Source of the DNA: an uncultured bacterium
GTDB lineage: Bacteria > Verrucomicrobiota > Kiritimatiellia > CAIKKV01 > CAITUY01
DNA: 19,444 nt
Reading direction: 5' to 3'
Assembly: GCA_903934155.1 (NCBI GenBank)
Contig: CAIZMS010000051.1
Coordinates: 1 to 19,444, forward strand
Notes under the pieces: model-generated
Told to the model about the DNA's origin: nothing
Database searches by the model: none
Seen by the model: the letters and a program-made list of their open reading frames with translations, nothing else
Shown: piece by piece, positions 1 through 7,972 of the stretch
Numbering within the stretch: the first letter of the stretch is position 1
Layout: every line of letters begins with the position of its first letter
Program-made: the position numbers and the translations under genes

Positions 1-231
1 CCAACCAGTCAGCCATACAATGGCTTCTATTGCCGGCATGTGTTTTACAAGGTGACCCCAAAATAGGCCAAGAATTGCTTGACTAGAGATGCCGATAAAA
101 AGCGCCCACCATCCTATGACGATCCAGGACGAATTGTTCGCCAACCGCCTTGCGACAATAATGGTTGGCATCAAATATACAATGAGTTGAGCGCCAAGAA
201 CAGCAAGGAAAGCTAGGATTTCGAATATCAT
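1..231 (-). CDS. Membrane protein, N-terminal part (runs off the left edge)
   Basis: The first 77 codons of a membrane protein are visible and the frame is still open at base 1. The ATG (229-231) overlaps the TAA stop of the upstream glycosyltransferase by one base (TAATG), which fixes the start and implies translational coupling. Residues 2-24 form a strongly hydrophobic segment followed by an Arg-Arg pair. Residues 34-57 are a second, Trp-rich hydrophobic segment, and a third hydrophobic stretch begins near residue 66. There is no signal-peptide cleavage pattern, so this is probably a polytopic inner-membrane protein. In this context it could be a polymerase, an acyl or phospho transferase, or a lipid-linked glycan handling protein, but no diagnostic motif is visible and I assign no function. 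Base composition here is more AT-rich than in the genes just upstream. Confidence 0.75.
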   Translation of the reverse strand, partial: MIFEILAFLAVLGAQLIVYLMPTIIVARRLANNSSWIVIGWWALFIGISSQAILGLFWGHLVKHMPAIEAIVWLTGW

Positions 232-1157
232 TAAATGCGTTCAGCTTGTTTTGAATTGATATGACGGATGTGGGCCCAGACACCGAGTTGATAAAGGAAC
301 CTACCCATCGTCAGAAACGGAATAAACAACAACCAACAACGGTCGGCACCACGCATTTCCCACGCATGCAGGACAGTGGCCGCCAAGGCATAGGGTAAGC
401 CAAACAACGGATAGCTCCATGACTCAGTCATTCGAATTGCAAGCCGACCGCTTAGACCGAGCTTCAGGTGATGCTTGTGCTGCAAGGTGAGACCACTTAA
501 TCGACCGGATCGATATGCCTGGCGCATAATTCCCATGAAATGGCCCCGATTATGCTCGTGTTGGACGGTGACATTTGCGTCAAAGTAGCTAAGCCATCCG
601 GCATCTTCGAGGCGGAGCCCGAAATCCCAATCCTCCGATGCCAACAGCGAAGTATCAAACCCATCCACTTTTCTGAAGACATCTGGCCTGACGGCGAGCG
701 AGGCGCACCCAAGGTGACGATGGCTTGAAAACACCTGTTGGGCAGCTGAAAAAAGCACAAAATCCGCGCAACGGCTCCAGAAATCGGATTTACTGCTGAC
801 AACCCTGCACCCCACCACCGCCACATCGGGGTTTGCTTCCAGGGTATCTCGTAACTTCTGAATCCATTCAGGGGGAGGGATGCAGTCGTCGTCGAGAAAG
901 AAAAGCATCGCCCCTCGCGCCTGAGCCGCCCCGATATTTCGCATTTTTCCGGGAGGATAGAGCACTCCGGTTTCACTCCACAGGAGAGGCAGGTCGACAC
1001 GCAGGTTAAGTCCGGCGGGGCGATGAGGAGTGGCTATGATAATTTCCATGACGCTCAGAGGGATCGTTTGATTCGCCAGGGCCTCAAGCACCTGAGGCAA
1101 ACGGTCCGGCCGTGCGCAGGGAATGACGATGCTGAAAAAGGGAGGGAAGTTGTTCAT
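231..1157 (-). CDS. Glycosyltransferase, GT2-like (GT-A fold)
   Basis: Predicted 308-residue cytoplasmic glycosyltransferase that transfers a sugar from a nucleotide sugar onto a growing glycan; donor and acceptor are unknown. The first beta strand (SIVIPCARPD) begins at residue 9, the metal-binding acidic motif LDDD is at residues 88-91, and an acidic ED pair at 175-176 in the ASEDWDF context matches the usual catalytic-base region of GT2 enzymes. The open frame extends 40 codons further upstream, but that stretch overlaps the end of the preceding gene. The ATG at 1155-1157 lies one base past that gene's TAA and directly before the GT-A fold, so I chose it. The C-terminus is basic and carries hydrophobic segments (roughly residues 250-295) that could sit on or in the membrane. 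The gene ends by overlapping the next start by one base. Confidence 0.9.
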   Translation of the reverse strand: MNNFPPFFSIVIPCARPDRLPQVLEALANQTIPLSVMEIIIATPHRPAGLNLRVDLPLLWSETGVLYPPGKMRNIGAAQARGAMLFFLDDDCIPPPEWIQKLRDTLEANPDVAVVGCRVVSSKSDFWSRCADFVLFSAAQQVFSSHRHLGCASLAVRPDVFRKVDGFDTSLLASEDWDFGLRLEDAGWLSYFDANVTVQHEHNRGHFMGIMRQAYRSGRLSGLTLQHKHHLKLGLSGRLAIRMTESWSYPLFGLPYALAATVLHAWEMRGADRCWLLFIPFLTMGRFLYQLGVWAHIRHINSKQAERI

Positions 1158-1158
1158 C

Positions 1159-2112
1159 TTATGGCTTAAGGTTGTAGCGAAGGATACCTGTTTTTGCCAA
1201 CAGCCAGCCGAATACGTAGGCCAGGTAAATTCTGGCTTGAATGCGCCGGGGCATGCGGGCCATCCCGATAGCGGCAATGAAATTTGTGGCTACTCGTGAA
1301 ACAACGTTCCGGTGTGATGGCCCGGCGACCGAGCCGGTATCAGACTTGACGCTCCCCGAAGGTGTGGTGTTTTGCAGGATGACGTCCGAAACACCTCCCC
1401 AGAAATAGCGCCGGTAAAACCAAGCCGGTCGTGTCCGGTCAGGCGTGACGTGGTGAAGCATGCTTACACCCGGTTCATAAAACAGATATCCACCTTCCTT
1501 CCGGAGGTGAAGATACAACTGACTTTCCTCGCCGGATAGAAGGCAGCCCTTTTTCCGCCCCAGTCTTTCGTCAAAGCCGCCGATCCGGGAAAGCTGACTT
1601 TTGGGATAGAAGGAATTACCGCCCATCAACCACTCATGCTCCTCAATTTTGCGTGGTACCGTCCCCCAGTTTAAAAACCCCAGCGGAATACGCAGGGGTG
1701 CGTTCATCCAGACGGGCTCAGGTGATTCCCACAGCAGGCGAATGGGGCCGCCCACGCAGGCGGGCGCGGGGGATTGGGAGTGGAATGCGTGGAGGGCTGA
1801 CTCGAGCCAGGATGGATCCGCAATGCCATCGTCGTCCAGATAGCCCACGTAGGCCGCTACCGCCTGCTGCCAGCCGGTATTCCGTGCCCGGGAGAGTCCG
1901 ATCACGGGTTCAAGACTGTAGCGGACACCGTGTTTGGCATAGGTTTCACACAGCTCGCGGGTGGTATCGGTCGAGGCATTGTCGATCACCAGAATTTCAT
2001 AACGTTCCCGGGAAAGGGTCTGGGTTAACAGGCTCTCCAGGCAAAGTCGCAGATAGTGAGCCCGATTACGGGTACAGACAATAGCTGTGATCTCAGGTAG
2101 AGGTGGTTGCAT
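1159..2112 (-). CDS. Glycosyltransferase, GT2-like
   Basis: A 317-residue GT2-type glycosyltransferase. The N-terminal strand ITAIVCTRNR is at residues 8-17, the nucleotide-binding VIDNASTD at 42-49, and the metal-binding YLDDD at 91-95. A SGEESQLYLHLRKEG segment resembles the acceptor/catalytic-base region of this family. The ATG at 2110-2112 is preceded by AAAGG (complement of 2121-2125) at 8 bases, right after the TAA stop of the upstream gene, which leaves an 11-base gap. This is the middle of three consecutive GT2 genes (231-3152) that differ clearly from each other, so they are more likely to add different linkages than to be recent duplicates. A short hydrophobic segment near the C-terminus may give peripheral membrane contact. 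Substrate is unknown. Confidence 0.9.
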   Translation of the reverse strand: MQPPLPEITAIVCTRNRAHYLRLCLESLLTQTLSRERYEILVIDNASTDTTRELCETYAKHGVRYSLEPVIGLSRARNTGWQQAVAAYVGYLDDDGIADPSWLESALHAFHSQSPAPACVGGPIRLLWESPEPVWMNAPLRIPLGFLNWGTVPRKIEEHEWLMGGNSFYPKSQLSRIGGFDERLGRKKGCLLSGEESQLYLHLRKEGGYLFYEPGVSMLHHVTPDRTRPAWFYRRYFWGGVSDVILQNTTPSGSVKSDTGSVAGPSHRNVVSRVATNFIAAIGMARMPRRIQARIYLAYVFGWLLAKTGILRYNLKP

Positions 2113-2123
2113 CAGATTAGCCT

Positions 2124-3152
2124 TTAAAAAAAAGAGCGGTTCAACGCTGCTCGCAGCAGGGCCGCCCCTTCACGGGGTGAGGTCAGTCTGGCACGACGGT
2201 GAGGTGACGCGAGGTAGCGTGCCAGCATCCATGCGCCCAGGGGACCGGCGTGATAACAGGCGCTGTACCAGATACCCGAAACCACACGGCGGAATTCGCG
2301 TGCGGGGTAACGCTGAACCTGATCATTTGCTGCCCCCAGTGTCTGGAGCCATGCTTCGACCCGGATCAACTCCTCTCGCCGGCCAATGGGAACCCCACGG
2401 CCCCGTCCAATGTTCCGGTGAAATTCAAGTGTTGCGGCATCGGGGTTGAGTTTGAGTGCGGTCAGTTCCCGGGCCGCCACACGAGCGGCATTGGCATCCA
2501 TTTCAGACCAAGCCGCCTGCGTCACTCCGCCCGGGTGGACGCGGTAGTGCAGCACGACGCGGTTGAGATTGGCGCAGGGGAATAACCGGATGGCCCGGCT
2601 CCATAATTCATAATCCTCGCAGTGCCGAAAGGCGGGATCGAACGTCAACTGGTTGCGCAGAAAGGCATCACGCCTCAACATGACGGTCGGGTGGATAAAG
2701 GGACTATCAAACAAGGCATAACTTTGGATCTCCCCATGGGAAAGGGGGGGGCGGAAGAGAAGCCCCTGCCGGGTCCCGAAGGCACGGGCCAGTCCCCCGC
2801 ACAGACCGGTATCTGGGTGGGCTTCAAGATAATCAAACTGGATCCGGAGCCGGTCTGGCAGGGCGATATCATCCCCATCCATTCGGGCCACATACGCCCC
2901 CTTGGCCTGGCTCAGGCCAAGATTAAGCGCTCCTGTAATATACAGACGGTCCCGGCTTTCGATGAGGCGCAGGCGCGGATCCTTGAACGCCTGGAGAATG
3001 CGGACCGTGTCATCTGATGAGGCATCGTCGATGACCAGACATTCGAAATCCGTGAACGTCTGGGTTAATATACTATCCACCGCCTCCCGGATGTGAGCGG
3101 CTCCATTATGGACGGGGATTACTACTGTGATTTTAGGAGAAAGGGGTATCAT
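2124..3152 (-). CDS. Glycosyltransferase, GT2-like
   Basis: A 342-residue GT2-type glycosyltransferase. With the chosen start the protein opens MIPLSPKITVVIPVHN, which is typical for the family. It has LVIDDASSDDT (39-49), the metal-binding MDGDD (91-95), and an EDYELWSR motif in the acceptor half. The open frame continues upstream to a TTG at 3221 that overlaps the previous gene by 20 bases. I prefer the ATG at 3150-3152 because it directly precedes the first beta strand, although no strong ribosome site is visible for either. This leaves a 49-base gap after the preceding stop. The coding strand carries a C8 tract (2744-2751 on the plus strand reads G8) in the LFRPPLSHG region, a possible slippage site. 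Donor and acceptor are unknown. Confidence 0.88.
   Translation of the reverse strand: MIPLSPKITVVIPVHNGAAHIREAVDSILTQTFTDFECLVIDDASSDDTVRILQAFKDPRLRLIESRDRLYITGALNLGLSQAKGAYVARMDGDDIALPDRLRIQFDYLEAHPDTGLCGGLARAFGTRQGLLFRPPLSHGEIQSYALFDSPFIHPTVMLRRDAFLRNQLTFDPAFRHCEDYELWSRAIRLFPCANLNRVVLHYRVHPGGVTQAAWSEMDANAARVAARELTALKLNPDAATLEFHRNIGRGRGVPIGRREELIRVEAWLQTLGAANDQVQRYPAREFRRVVSGIWYSACYHAGPLGAWMLARYLASPHRRARLTSPREGAALLRAALNRSFF
2744..2751. repeat. G8 homopolymer inside a glycosyltransferase gene
   Basis: Eight consecutive G on the plus strand (C8 in the mRNA sense of the gene) lie inside the GT2 gene at 2124-3152. Tracts of this length can slip during replication and shift the reading frame. 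In the sequence given the gene is in frame. Whether the tract varies is not visible from one sequence. Confidence 0.9.
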
Positions 3153-3201
3153 GATGATGCCCAGTCCCGGCGGACAGTGCCCCGTTTGCCTGTTAATGAT
3201 T

Positions 3202-4305
3202 TCATGTGAGTAACGATTCAAAAATCATTTTATGCCGCTCTAACCAGGGCTGGACATCGAGATGTGACACGGCGCGCTGCCGGGCTGCCGATTGGAAAAG
3301 AGAGGGGGCTCCGGCGATCTGGTACAAGGCCTCAGCCAGCTCCGCGGACGCGGGCGGATGATCTTTTTCGAAGTCGACTGGGCCAGGGATGCCGATGCCC
3401 GCCGCTTCGCCCACCAGTTCAGGCACGCCGCCGGTGGCTGAATAAACGACGGGGAGTCCGCACGATAGCGCCTCAACGACGAGGCGGGGACAGGGGTCAT
3501 TGTATTTTGTGTGCAATAAGACGTGGGCCCGTTGCATCAACGGGACGGCAGCGGTCTGGGCGTAGGGGCCCACGATGTCGACCGCCTCTCCCACCCCGCA
3601 TTGAATCGTATAGGCACGTAACTCCGCCTCGGCAGCCCGGGTGTCGGTGCGCCAGGCGCAACGTCCCGCGATGACCAACCGTGCCTCGGGGAGGCGCGGC
3701 AACAAGCGGGCCAGCGTATCGACGGCCACCTGGGCGCGATAAAAAGCGCCATGGCTACCAGCCAATAATATCACAAATTGGCCGGGGGCGGGATCTGTCG
3801 TGGCGGGCACAAAAATCCGGGTATCGACCGGATTGTGCAACACCTCGCTCTGGCAGTTCGCCTGCCCGAGATAGCGGTCCGCATTGTCCTTGCAGAATTG
3901 GCTCTGGTAGACAATGTGGTCGGCTTGCATCAGTAGCCGCCTCAGGCGGTTGTTCTCCCTTTCCCAGCCTTGTCCGAACCAGCCCGGATACGCCACGCCG
4001 TTTTGGTTAAGCACAAAACGTGCGCCGGCACGGTGGGCCAGTCTTGCCAGGCGTGAGGCAAACAAGGGGGGGTAACTGCTGATCAGGTAGAGCAGATTGG
4101 CGCCCTGTGGCGTGTTCGGGTACAGGTGTTGCAGATCCTGGGCTTTTATAATGCCGCCATAACCCTGGTCCGTGGCGGTTGGCAAGCGGGTGAAGCCGTA
4201 AAAGACCCGGGGCTGAACGCGAGCCGGGGTACGGGGGTGCCAGCGGAGAAGGTCACGCGGCAGCGTGGCTACCCACAGGCCCATGGTTTTCAAGGACGCC
4301 GTCAT
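3202..4305 (-). CDS. Glycosyltransferase, GT4-like (GT-B fold)
   Basis: A 367-residue retaining-type GT-B glycosyltransferase. The central HNPVDTRIF motif at about 157-165 marks the linker into the C-terminal Rossmann domain. VILLAGSHG (178-186) and RLVIAGRC (209-216) are the domain's core strands. NDPCPRLVVEALSCGLPVVY (269-288), followed by GGVPELVG, is the donor-phosphate and sugar-binding signature of GT4 enzymes. The first EX7E glutamate is not in its usual place (NDPCPRLVVEA), so the first acidic position is Asp270. The ATG at 4303-4305 overlaps the upstream TGA by four bases (ATGA), so the start is well fixed and translation is probably coupled. An insertion of about 45 residues before the first GT-B motifs is peculiar to this protein. 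The substrate is unknown. Confidence 0.9.
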   Translation of the reverse strand: MTASLKTMGLWVATLPRDLLRWHPRTPARVQPRVFYGFTRLPTATDQGYGGIIKAQDLQHLYPNTPQGANLLYLISSYPPLFASRLARLAHRAGARFVLNQNGVAYPGWFGQGWERENNRLRRLLMQADHIVYQSQFCKDNADRYLGQANCQSEVLHNPVDTRIFVPATTDPAPGQFVILLAGSHGAFYRAQVAVDTLARLLPRLPEARLVIAGRCAWRTDTRAAEAELRAYTIQCGVGEAVDIVGPYAQTAAVPLMQRAHVLLHTKYNDPCPRLVVEALSCGLPVVYSATGGVPELVGEAAGIGIPGPVDFEKDHPPASAELAEALYQIAGAPSLFQSAARQRAVSHLDVQPWLERHKMIFESLLT

Positions 4306-5393
4306 TTCAATTTATACCCTTTGGAATCGAGAATTTCGCGCAGGTAGGTTGCGTGGGCCGGGGCAATAACATCAGTGGCATAATGGGTGCGAACGACCTT
4401 TGCCGCAGCCGCTTCTTCTTCGTCCCAGCGTATGGCTGGCCTCAGCACACGGTCGAAGGCTTCACTCCAGTCTTGTTCGCAATTGCAAAGCCACACCCCG
4501 TGTCCACCCGCACGCGTGGACACGTCCTGATAACTGGGGATCGGGCTGGCCAGAGCGAGCCGGCCACAGGCCATGGCCAGGGTGATCTTCCATTCTGTAT
4601 GGCCCAGGTTATAGGCATTGTCGAGAAATCGGGGAGCGAGGCAGATTCCCGGCCGCTGGGCGTAAAGTGCAAGAAGCTCGTCAAGGTTGGTATACGGTAC
4701 CCATTCGTGTTCAATATCACCCAGTAAACGGTCAAAACGCTGTTTGACATCCGGCTTCCAGGTGTCCAATGCGTTCAGGGAATTGGTGATTAACACCAGC
4801 CGGATGTGATGGGCATAATGGCGCAGGGTGGTTTCAATAGCGAGGAACTCGAACAGTTTATTGGCCTGTCCGCTCCAGAAAAAAGTTTTTTTCCCGGATC
4901 CTTCTGTCATCGGTACGGGGGTTCGCACGAGGCGAAGATTGACGTTATCCGGAATCCATTTCACCCGGGGCTGGAGGGGTTGGCAACACTGTTCGATATA
5001 GCGGGAGTCAGCAATCACGGCTGTGCAATGCCGGGTCATCTCCTCCGCGTCCTTCTGTTGCGCCTCAGTGGGGGCCATTCCGTCGTAATAATAGGTCCCT
5101 TGCCGGTTGTAATAATTCACATTGGCATCAAAGACCGTAGCCTTCCCGTGCCGTTCGGCGCGGACACGAAGCCGGTTTTCCCGTTCTCCCATCGCTTTGA
5201 TGAAGACGAGGGCATCATAGCGATGCCAGGGCCGGTAGAGTTCATAATGAAGCCCCAGTGCCGGCCGGGCGTTGACCCAGTCGGCAATCCATCCGAATCG
5301 CATGAGGCCAAAATCCCCCCCCGTCATGCGGTCAGCATGCAAGAGCCGGACCTCGCGAAGTTGGTGCCCGATGACAAACCCGATCCGATTCAT
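4302..5393 (-). CDS. Glycosyltransferase-like protein, GT-B fold, family unclear
   Basis: A 363-residue protein that looks like a divergent GT-B glycosyltransferase. Evidence: an N-terminal strand MNRIGFVIG; a hinge-like IADSRYIEQCCQ and VKWIPDNVN (about 127-152), as in GT4/GT1 families; a FFWSGQANK strand starting the C-terminal domain (171-179); and NLGHTEWKITLAMACGRLAL (262-281), which occupies the place of the sugar-nucleotide binding motif, with Glu267 as candidate catalytic or ribose-binding residue. The frame is open 58 codons further upstream, but that extension lies in the preceding gene. The ATG at 5391-5393 forms an ATGA overlap with the upstream stop and has GGAGG 9 bases ahead. 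The coding strand carries a G8 tract at 5315-5322 near codons 24-26. Substrate is unknown. Confidence 0.82.
   Translation of the reverse strand: MNRIGFVIGHQLREVRLLHADRMTGGDFGLMRFGWIADWVNARPALGLHYELYRPWHRYDALVFIKAMGERENRLRVRAERHGKATVFDANVNYYNRQGTYYYDGMAPTEAQQKDAEEMTRHCTAVIADSRYIEQCCQPLQPRVKWIPDNVNLRLVRTPVPMTEGSGKKTFFWSGQANKLFEFLAIETTLRHYAHHIRLVLITNSLNALDTWKPDVKQRFDRLLGDIEHEWVPYTNLDELLALYAQRPGICLAPRFLDNAYNLGHTEWKITLAMACGRLALASPIPSYQDVSTRAGGHGVWLCNCEQDWSEAFDRVLRPAIRWDEEEAAAAKVVRTHYATDVIAPAHATYLREILDSKGYKLK
5315..5322. repeat. C8 homopolymer near the 5' end of a glycosyltransferase gene
   Basis: Eight consecutive C on the plus strand (G8 in the gene's sense) fall at about codons 24-26 of the gene at 4302-5393. 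A change in tract length here would end the protein early. The sequence given keeps the frame open. Confidence 0.9.
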
Positions 5394-6217
5394 TGAATAG
5401 GCCCTCCAGGAGGGGTGGCAACGCGGTCGGGCGTGAAGAAGGGGCGGGTATCCACAGAGGTCCGGTCGCCCTGCCGATAGCTTTCCTGCTTGTAATTCGA
5501 GCAGGGCGTTTTCCCGGAAATGAGGGTCGTTATCCGACGCAGCCCGGTGCGCCAGCCTCCCGCCCATGACTCGGAAACATTGGGGCGGGCGGTGTCCTGT
5601 TGACCTTGTAAAGAACTGCGGCGGACAAAGGCCATGTGGAGACAGCGGAAATCGGACTGGTCCCAGGAGGTGTGCTCAAAGGTTCGATAGTGCCGGGTTT
5701 CAGAAAATCCCTGTTTAAATTTCACGTCACCGCCATGCAGGCGCTGGGCACATCCTTGCCAGGATTCGATAGCCGCGAAGTTGAAAAGTTTGGTGGCCGT
5801 CCGGCTTGGGGGACCCATAAAACCGGTTGCTGTGGAAGTCGATTCATCAAATGCCTCACAGTGGAGGGTGTGGCCAACCAGGCGCCAGTTCGCGGCATAA
5901 CGGCCAGCTAAAATATCGTTCCGCAAACGGGCCAGTCCGTGTGGGTCGTATAGTTCGTCCCCATCCACGCCGAATACCCAAGTGTCCGTACCTGCAAAGC
6001 CCGCAATCCGTTGATGGGATTCGGAGGGATGGGCAATAGAATGACATTCCACTATCGGGCACGACTGCTGCCAGTGGTGAAGAATTTCCTGTGTGCGATC
6101 CCGTGAGCCGTTGTCCGTCACGATGATCCGGTCGCAAAAGCCCTCGATATTCCTGAGGACCCGATCGAGAAACCGGTCTTCATTTCGGATCAGAAGGATG
6201 GCAATAATGTGTGGCAT
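5390..6217 (-). CDS. Glycosyltransferase, GT2-like
   Basis: A 275-residue single-domain GT-A enzyme. It opens with IAILLIRNED (5-14), typical of GT2 proteins related to lipopolysaccharide core and lipooligosaccharide transferases. VTDNGSRDRTQEI (33-45) follows, and then the metal-binding GVDGDELY (83-90). The C-terminal third (EHTSWDQSDFRCLHMAFVRR) is unlike the other GT2 genes of the cluster and may hold acceptor specificity. The ATG at 6215-6217 gives a 22-base gap from the preceding stop, with no convincing Shine-Dalgarno site. The stop overlaps the next start by four bases. No membrane segment is seen, so it is probably cytoplasmic or peripheral. Substrate is unknown. Confidence 0.88.
   Translation of the reverse strand: MPHIIAILLIRNEDRFLDRVLRNIEGFCDRIIVTDNGSRDRTQEILHHWQQSCPIVECHSIAHPSESHQRIAGFAGTDTWVFGVDGDELYDPHGLARLRNDILAGRYAANWRLVGHTLHCEAFDESTSTATGFMGPPSRTATKLFNFAAIESWQGCAQRLHGGDVKFKQGFSETRHYRTFEHTSWDQSDFRCLHMAFVRRSSLQGQQDTARPNVSESWAGGWRTGLRRITTLISGKTPCSNYKQESYRQGDRTSVDTRPFFTPDRVATPPGGPIQ
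5403..5407 (-). promoter_or_regulatory. Shine-Dalgarno site (GGAGG) for the gene starting at 5393
   Basis: On the minus strand GGAGGG is followed after 9 bases by the ATG at 5393-5391. This site together with the ATGA overlap decides the start of the 4302-5393 gene against the much longer upstream open frame. Confidence 0.7.
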
Positions 6218-6239
6218 TGTCGGGTGGAAGGGACGGTTC

Positions 6240-6890
6240 TTAAAGCAGGATCCGGGTGGAAAAAATGTCGCGAAGTGAGAACTGGCGGGCCGGACGCCAA
6301 TACCGGGGGCGGCATAAATTCCAGAGGATGGCTGGGATTCTGGCGGGAGTAGGTTGATGCCAGATGCACCAGCTCAGGCGCCCTGCCTGGTGGATCACAC
6401 AGTGCCGGAAACACCGGAATGCCCAATCAATCTGGGGCTCGGATTGGGCGTCATGCCAGATGATGCAGGCACCCTCCCTCGCGTGTTGTGCAGCGAAGCG
6501 GAATGTGCCGCTACGTCCATAGCTGGTTTCGTGCGCCGAGCGGGGCCCGTCCAGGAAAAAGAGATCAAACGGAGGGCCGGAATAGGGCACCGGATCTTTG
6601 GCAACGGATCTGGGACCTGGCGGCGTAACATCATAGGCACGGAACTCGATTTGGTGGGACCAGGGTTGCGCGGCGCATTCGCGCCGGACCATCTCCACCC
6701 AATCAGGGAAATTATCCCAGGTGATAATGGAGGTCTGGGAGTGTTTTGCCCAGAGGCAGGTACTGTTCCCTGAGCCAAACTCGGCCATCAGCTGCGGTTT
6801 GTGCTTCGCCAACAGGGCAAGCATAAGGGCCTTTTCTGCAGGCGGATAAGAAAAATCATCAATGGTAAACGGGCGGGGAGCTGGTTTCAT
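6240..6890 (-). CDS. SAM-dependent methyltransferase-like protein
   Basis: A 216-residue protein with a short Rossmann-like core. EFGSGNST at residues 37-44 matches methyltransferase motif I (SAM binding). IITWDN (55-60) stands at the end of the second strand, where an acidic residue binds the SAM ribose. FDLFFLDGPRS (108-118) is the motif IV-like strand. The layout resembles the other small methyltransferase-like gene at 16780-17505, so they may be distant paralogues. In a glycan cluster the likely role is O-methylation of a sugar, but the acceptor cannot be read from sequence. The basic C-terminus (about 190-216, rich in Arg, Trp and Pro) has no obvious match. The ATG at 6888-6890 is preceded by AAGGA (6900-6904) at 9 bases. 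Confidence 0.78.
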   Translation of the reverse strand: MKPAPRPFTIDDFSYPPAEKALMLALLAKHKPQLMAEFGSGNSTCLWAKHSQTSIITWDNFPDWVEMVRRECAAQPWSHQIEFRAYDVTPPGPRSVAKDPVPYSGPPFDLFFLDGPRSAHETSYGRSGTFRFAAQHAREGACIIWHDAQSEPQIDWAFRCFRHCVIHQAGRLSWCIWHQPTPARIPAILWNLCRPRYWRPARQFSLRDIFSTRILL

Positions 6891-6904
6891 TGTTTAGTGT
6901 CCTT

Positions 6905-7960
6905 TTAGTGGGGGGCGCTGCCACGGCGTATCAGCCGGGCGATAAGAGTTGCATAAGCCATGCTCATCACATCCCCGTCAGGGGCTGAGGCGAGAACTTT
7001 TTTCCGGAGTACCGGGTACTCCTTTTGCAGCCGTTGGACAGCCGCTAACAGGTCATGATTGAATGAAATGCCATAATTGCGGCCTGCCTCAACGATGCCC
7101 CCGCCGTTTTCGTGATAGATCATGGGGAGTCCACACTGGGCCGCTTCCACATGGTGCATCCCGCAGGGTTCCCACAGGCTGGCGGTGATGTGGGCATGGC
7201 ACTGCCGCAGGAGTTTCGCTAAATCGTGATTGTTGGCGGGCGGGAAGGTTTTGGCTGCACGCCAGTGAAGATCGGCCGGCCAGCGCCCAATCACCCGGAA
7301 TTCCACCCCGGGGAGATCGCCGTTAGCGATGAGTTGGTCAAGTTTTTCATAAACGGGAAACCCTTTCATCGGGTTGTTGGCCCAGTGATGGGTGGTAATA
7401 CGGAACGGTTCGCCGGGTTGCCAGGGTGTGTTGCCAATGGGATGAAAGATGGAAGGATCGGCCCCGTTATAGATGACGCTATGCGGTCGGTATGCGTCAA
7501 AGCCCCGGGCGAGAAAGTAATCCCGTAGCCATTCGGAAATATACACCGTGTAATCCGCATCCTGATTCGCTTCCTTCAGGAGGCCGTCCATGAATCCGGT
7601 GTTTTTGCGTTGGTCACACTCATTGATGCGGTGGATGATTTGGACGGCGGGGTGCTTTTGTTTGAACGCCTTGATGGCCTTCGATCCAAAAGCCTTGCTC
7701 TCCAGATCCTCCCTGGGATCAATCAGAACAATCACATCCACGGGTGCAGTCAGGTGATACTGGACACGAAAGCCCCGCCGCTTCAGGCAGGTTTCCAACT
7801 GTTGGACAAAGACGCTGCTGCCCCCCCAGGGGCCGTTCACGGGCCGCATGTTGATGGCCACCGTGGCGAGGGGCGGAATGCCTATGCGGCCAAGGCGTGT
7901 GGCCACATTCCCGAGCGTCAGTGCACTTTTTTCGCAAATGGATTTGAGAAGCGGATTCAT
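6905..7960 (-). CDS. Glycosyltransferase, GT4-like (GT-B fold)
   Basis: A 351-residue GT4-type glycosyltransferase. NMRPVNGPWGGSSVFVQQL (37-55) is the glycine-rich N-terminal donor loop. SVIYNGADPSIFHP (161-174) is the interdomain hinge, and RITTHHWANNPMKGFPVYE (187-205) starts the C-terminal domain. WEPCGMHHVEAAQCGLPMIY (263-282) carries the complete EX7E pair, Glu264 and Glu272, which bind the nucleotide-sugar donor. The ATG at 7958-7960 has GAGGA 7 bases upstream, and the upstream gene's TGA lies within that site, so initiation is probably coupled. The first 30 residues are basic and mildly amphipathic and could touch the membrane. The sense strand contains a G7 tract (plus strand 7821-7827). 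Substrate is unknown. Confidence 0.92.
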   Translation of the reverse strand: MNPLLKSICEKSALTLGNVATRLGRIGIPPLATVAINMRPVNGPWGGSSVFVQQLETCLKRRGFRVQYHLTAPVDVIVLIDPREDLESKAFGSKAIKAFKQKHPAVQIIHRINECDQRKNTGFMDGLLKEANQDADYTVYISEWLRDYFLARGFDAYRPHSVIYNGADPSIFHPIGNTPWQPGEPFRITTHHWANNPMKGFPVYEKLDQLIANGDLPGVEFRVIGRWPADLHWRAAKTFPPANNHDLAKLLRQCHAHITASLWEPCGMHHVEAAQCGLPMIYHENGGGIVEAGRNYGISFNHDLLAAVQRLQKEYPVLRKKVLASAPDGDVMSMAYATLIARLIRRGSAPH

Positions 7961-7967
7961 GGTGTTG

Positions 7968-7972
7968 TCCTC
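7968..7972 (-). promoter_or_regulatory. Shine-Dalgarno site (GAGGA) overlapping the upstream stop codon
   Basis: On the minus strand TGAGGAC combines the TGA stop of the 7971-9209 gene with a GAGGA ribosome site, 7 bases before the ATG at 7960. The arrangement suggests that the terminating ribosome helps start the next gene. Confidence 0.75.

Noticed and set aside
1857..1864. GGCGGTAG on the minus strand, like the ops element of JUMPstart sequences
   Set aside because: It is inside a glycosyltransferase coding region, lacks the rest of the JUMPstart sequence, and does not precede the operon.
4806..5396. Plus-strand open frame of 196 codons
   Set aside because: It lies wholly opposite the well-supported glycosyltransferase gene at 4302-5393 in a GC-rich region, has no recognisable motif, and looks like an antisense shadow.
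5394..5567. Longer N-terminus for the 4302-5393 gene (58 extra codons)
   Set aside because: The extension lies in another frame of the preceding glycosyltransferase gene, is low in structural sense, and the ATG at 5393 has both an ATGA overlap and a GGAGG site.
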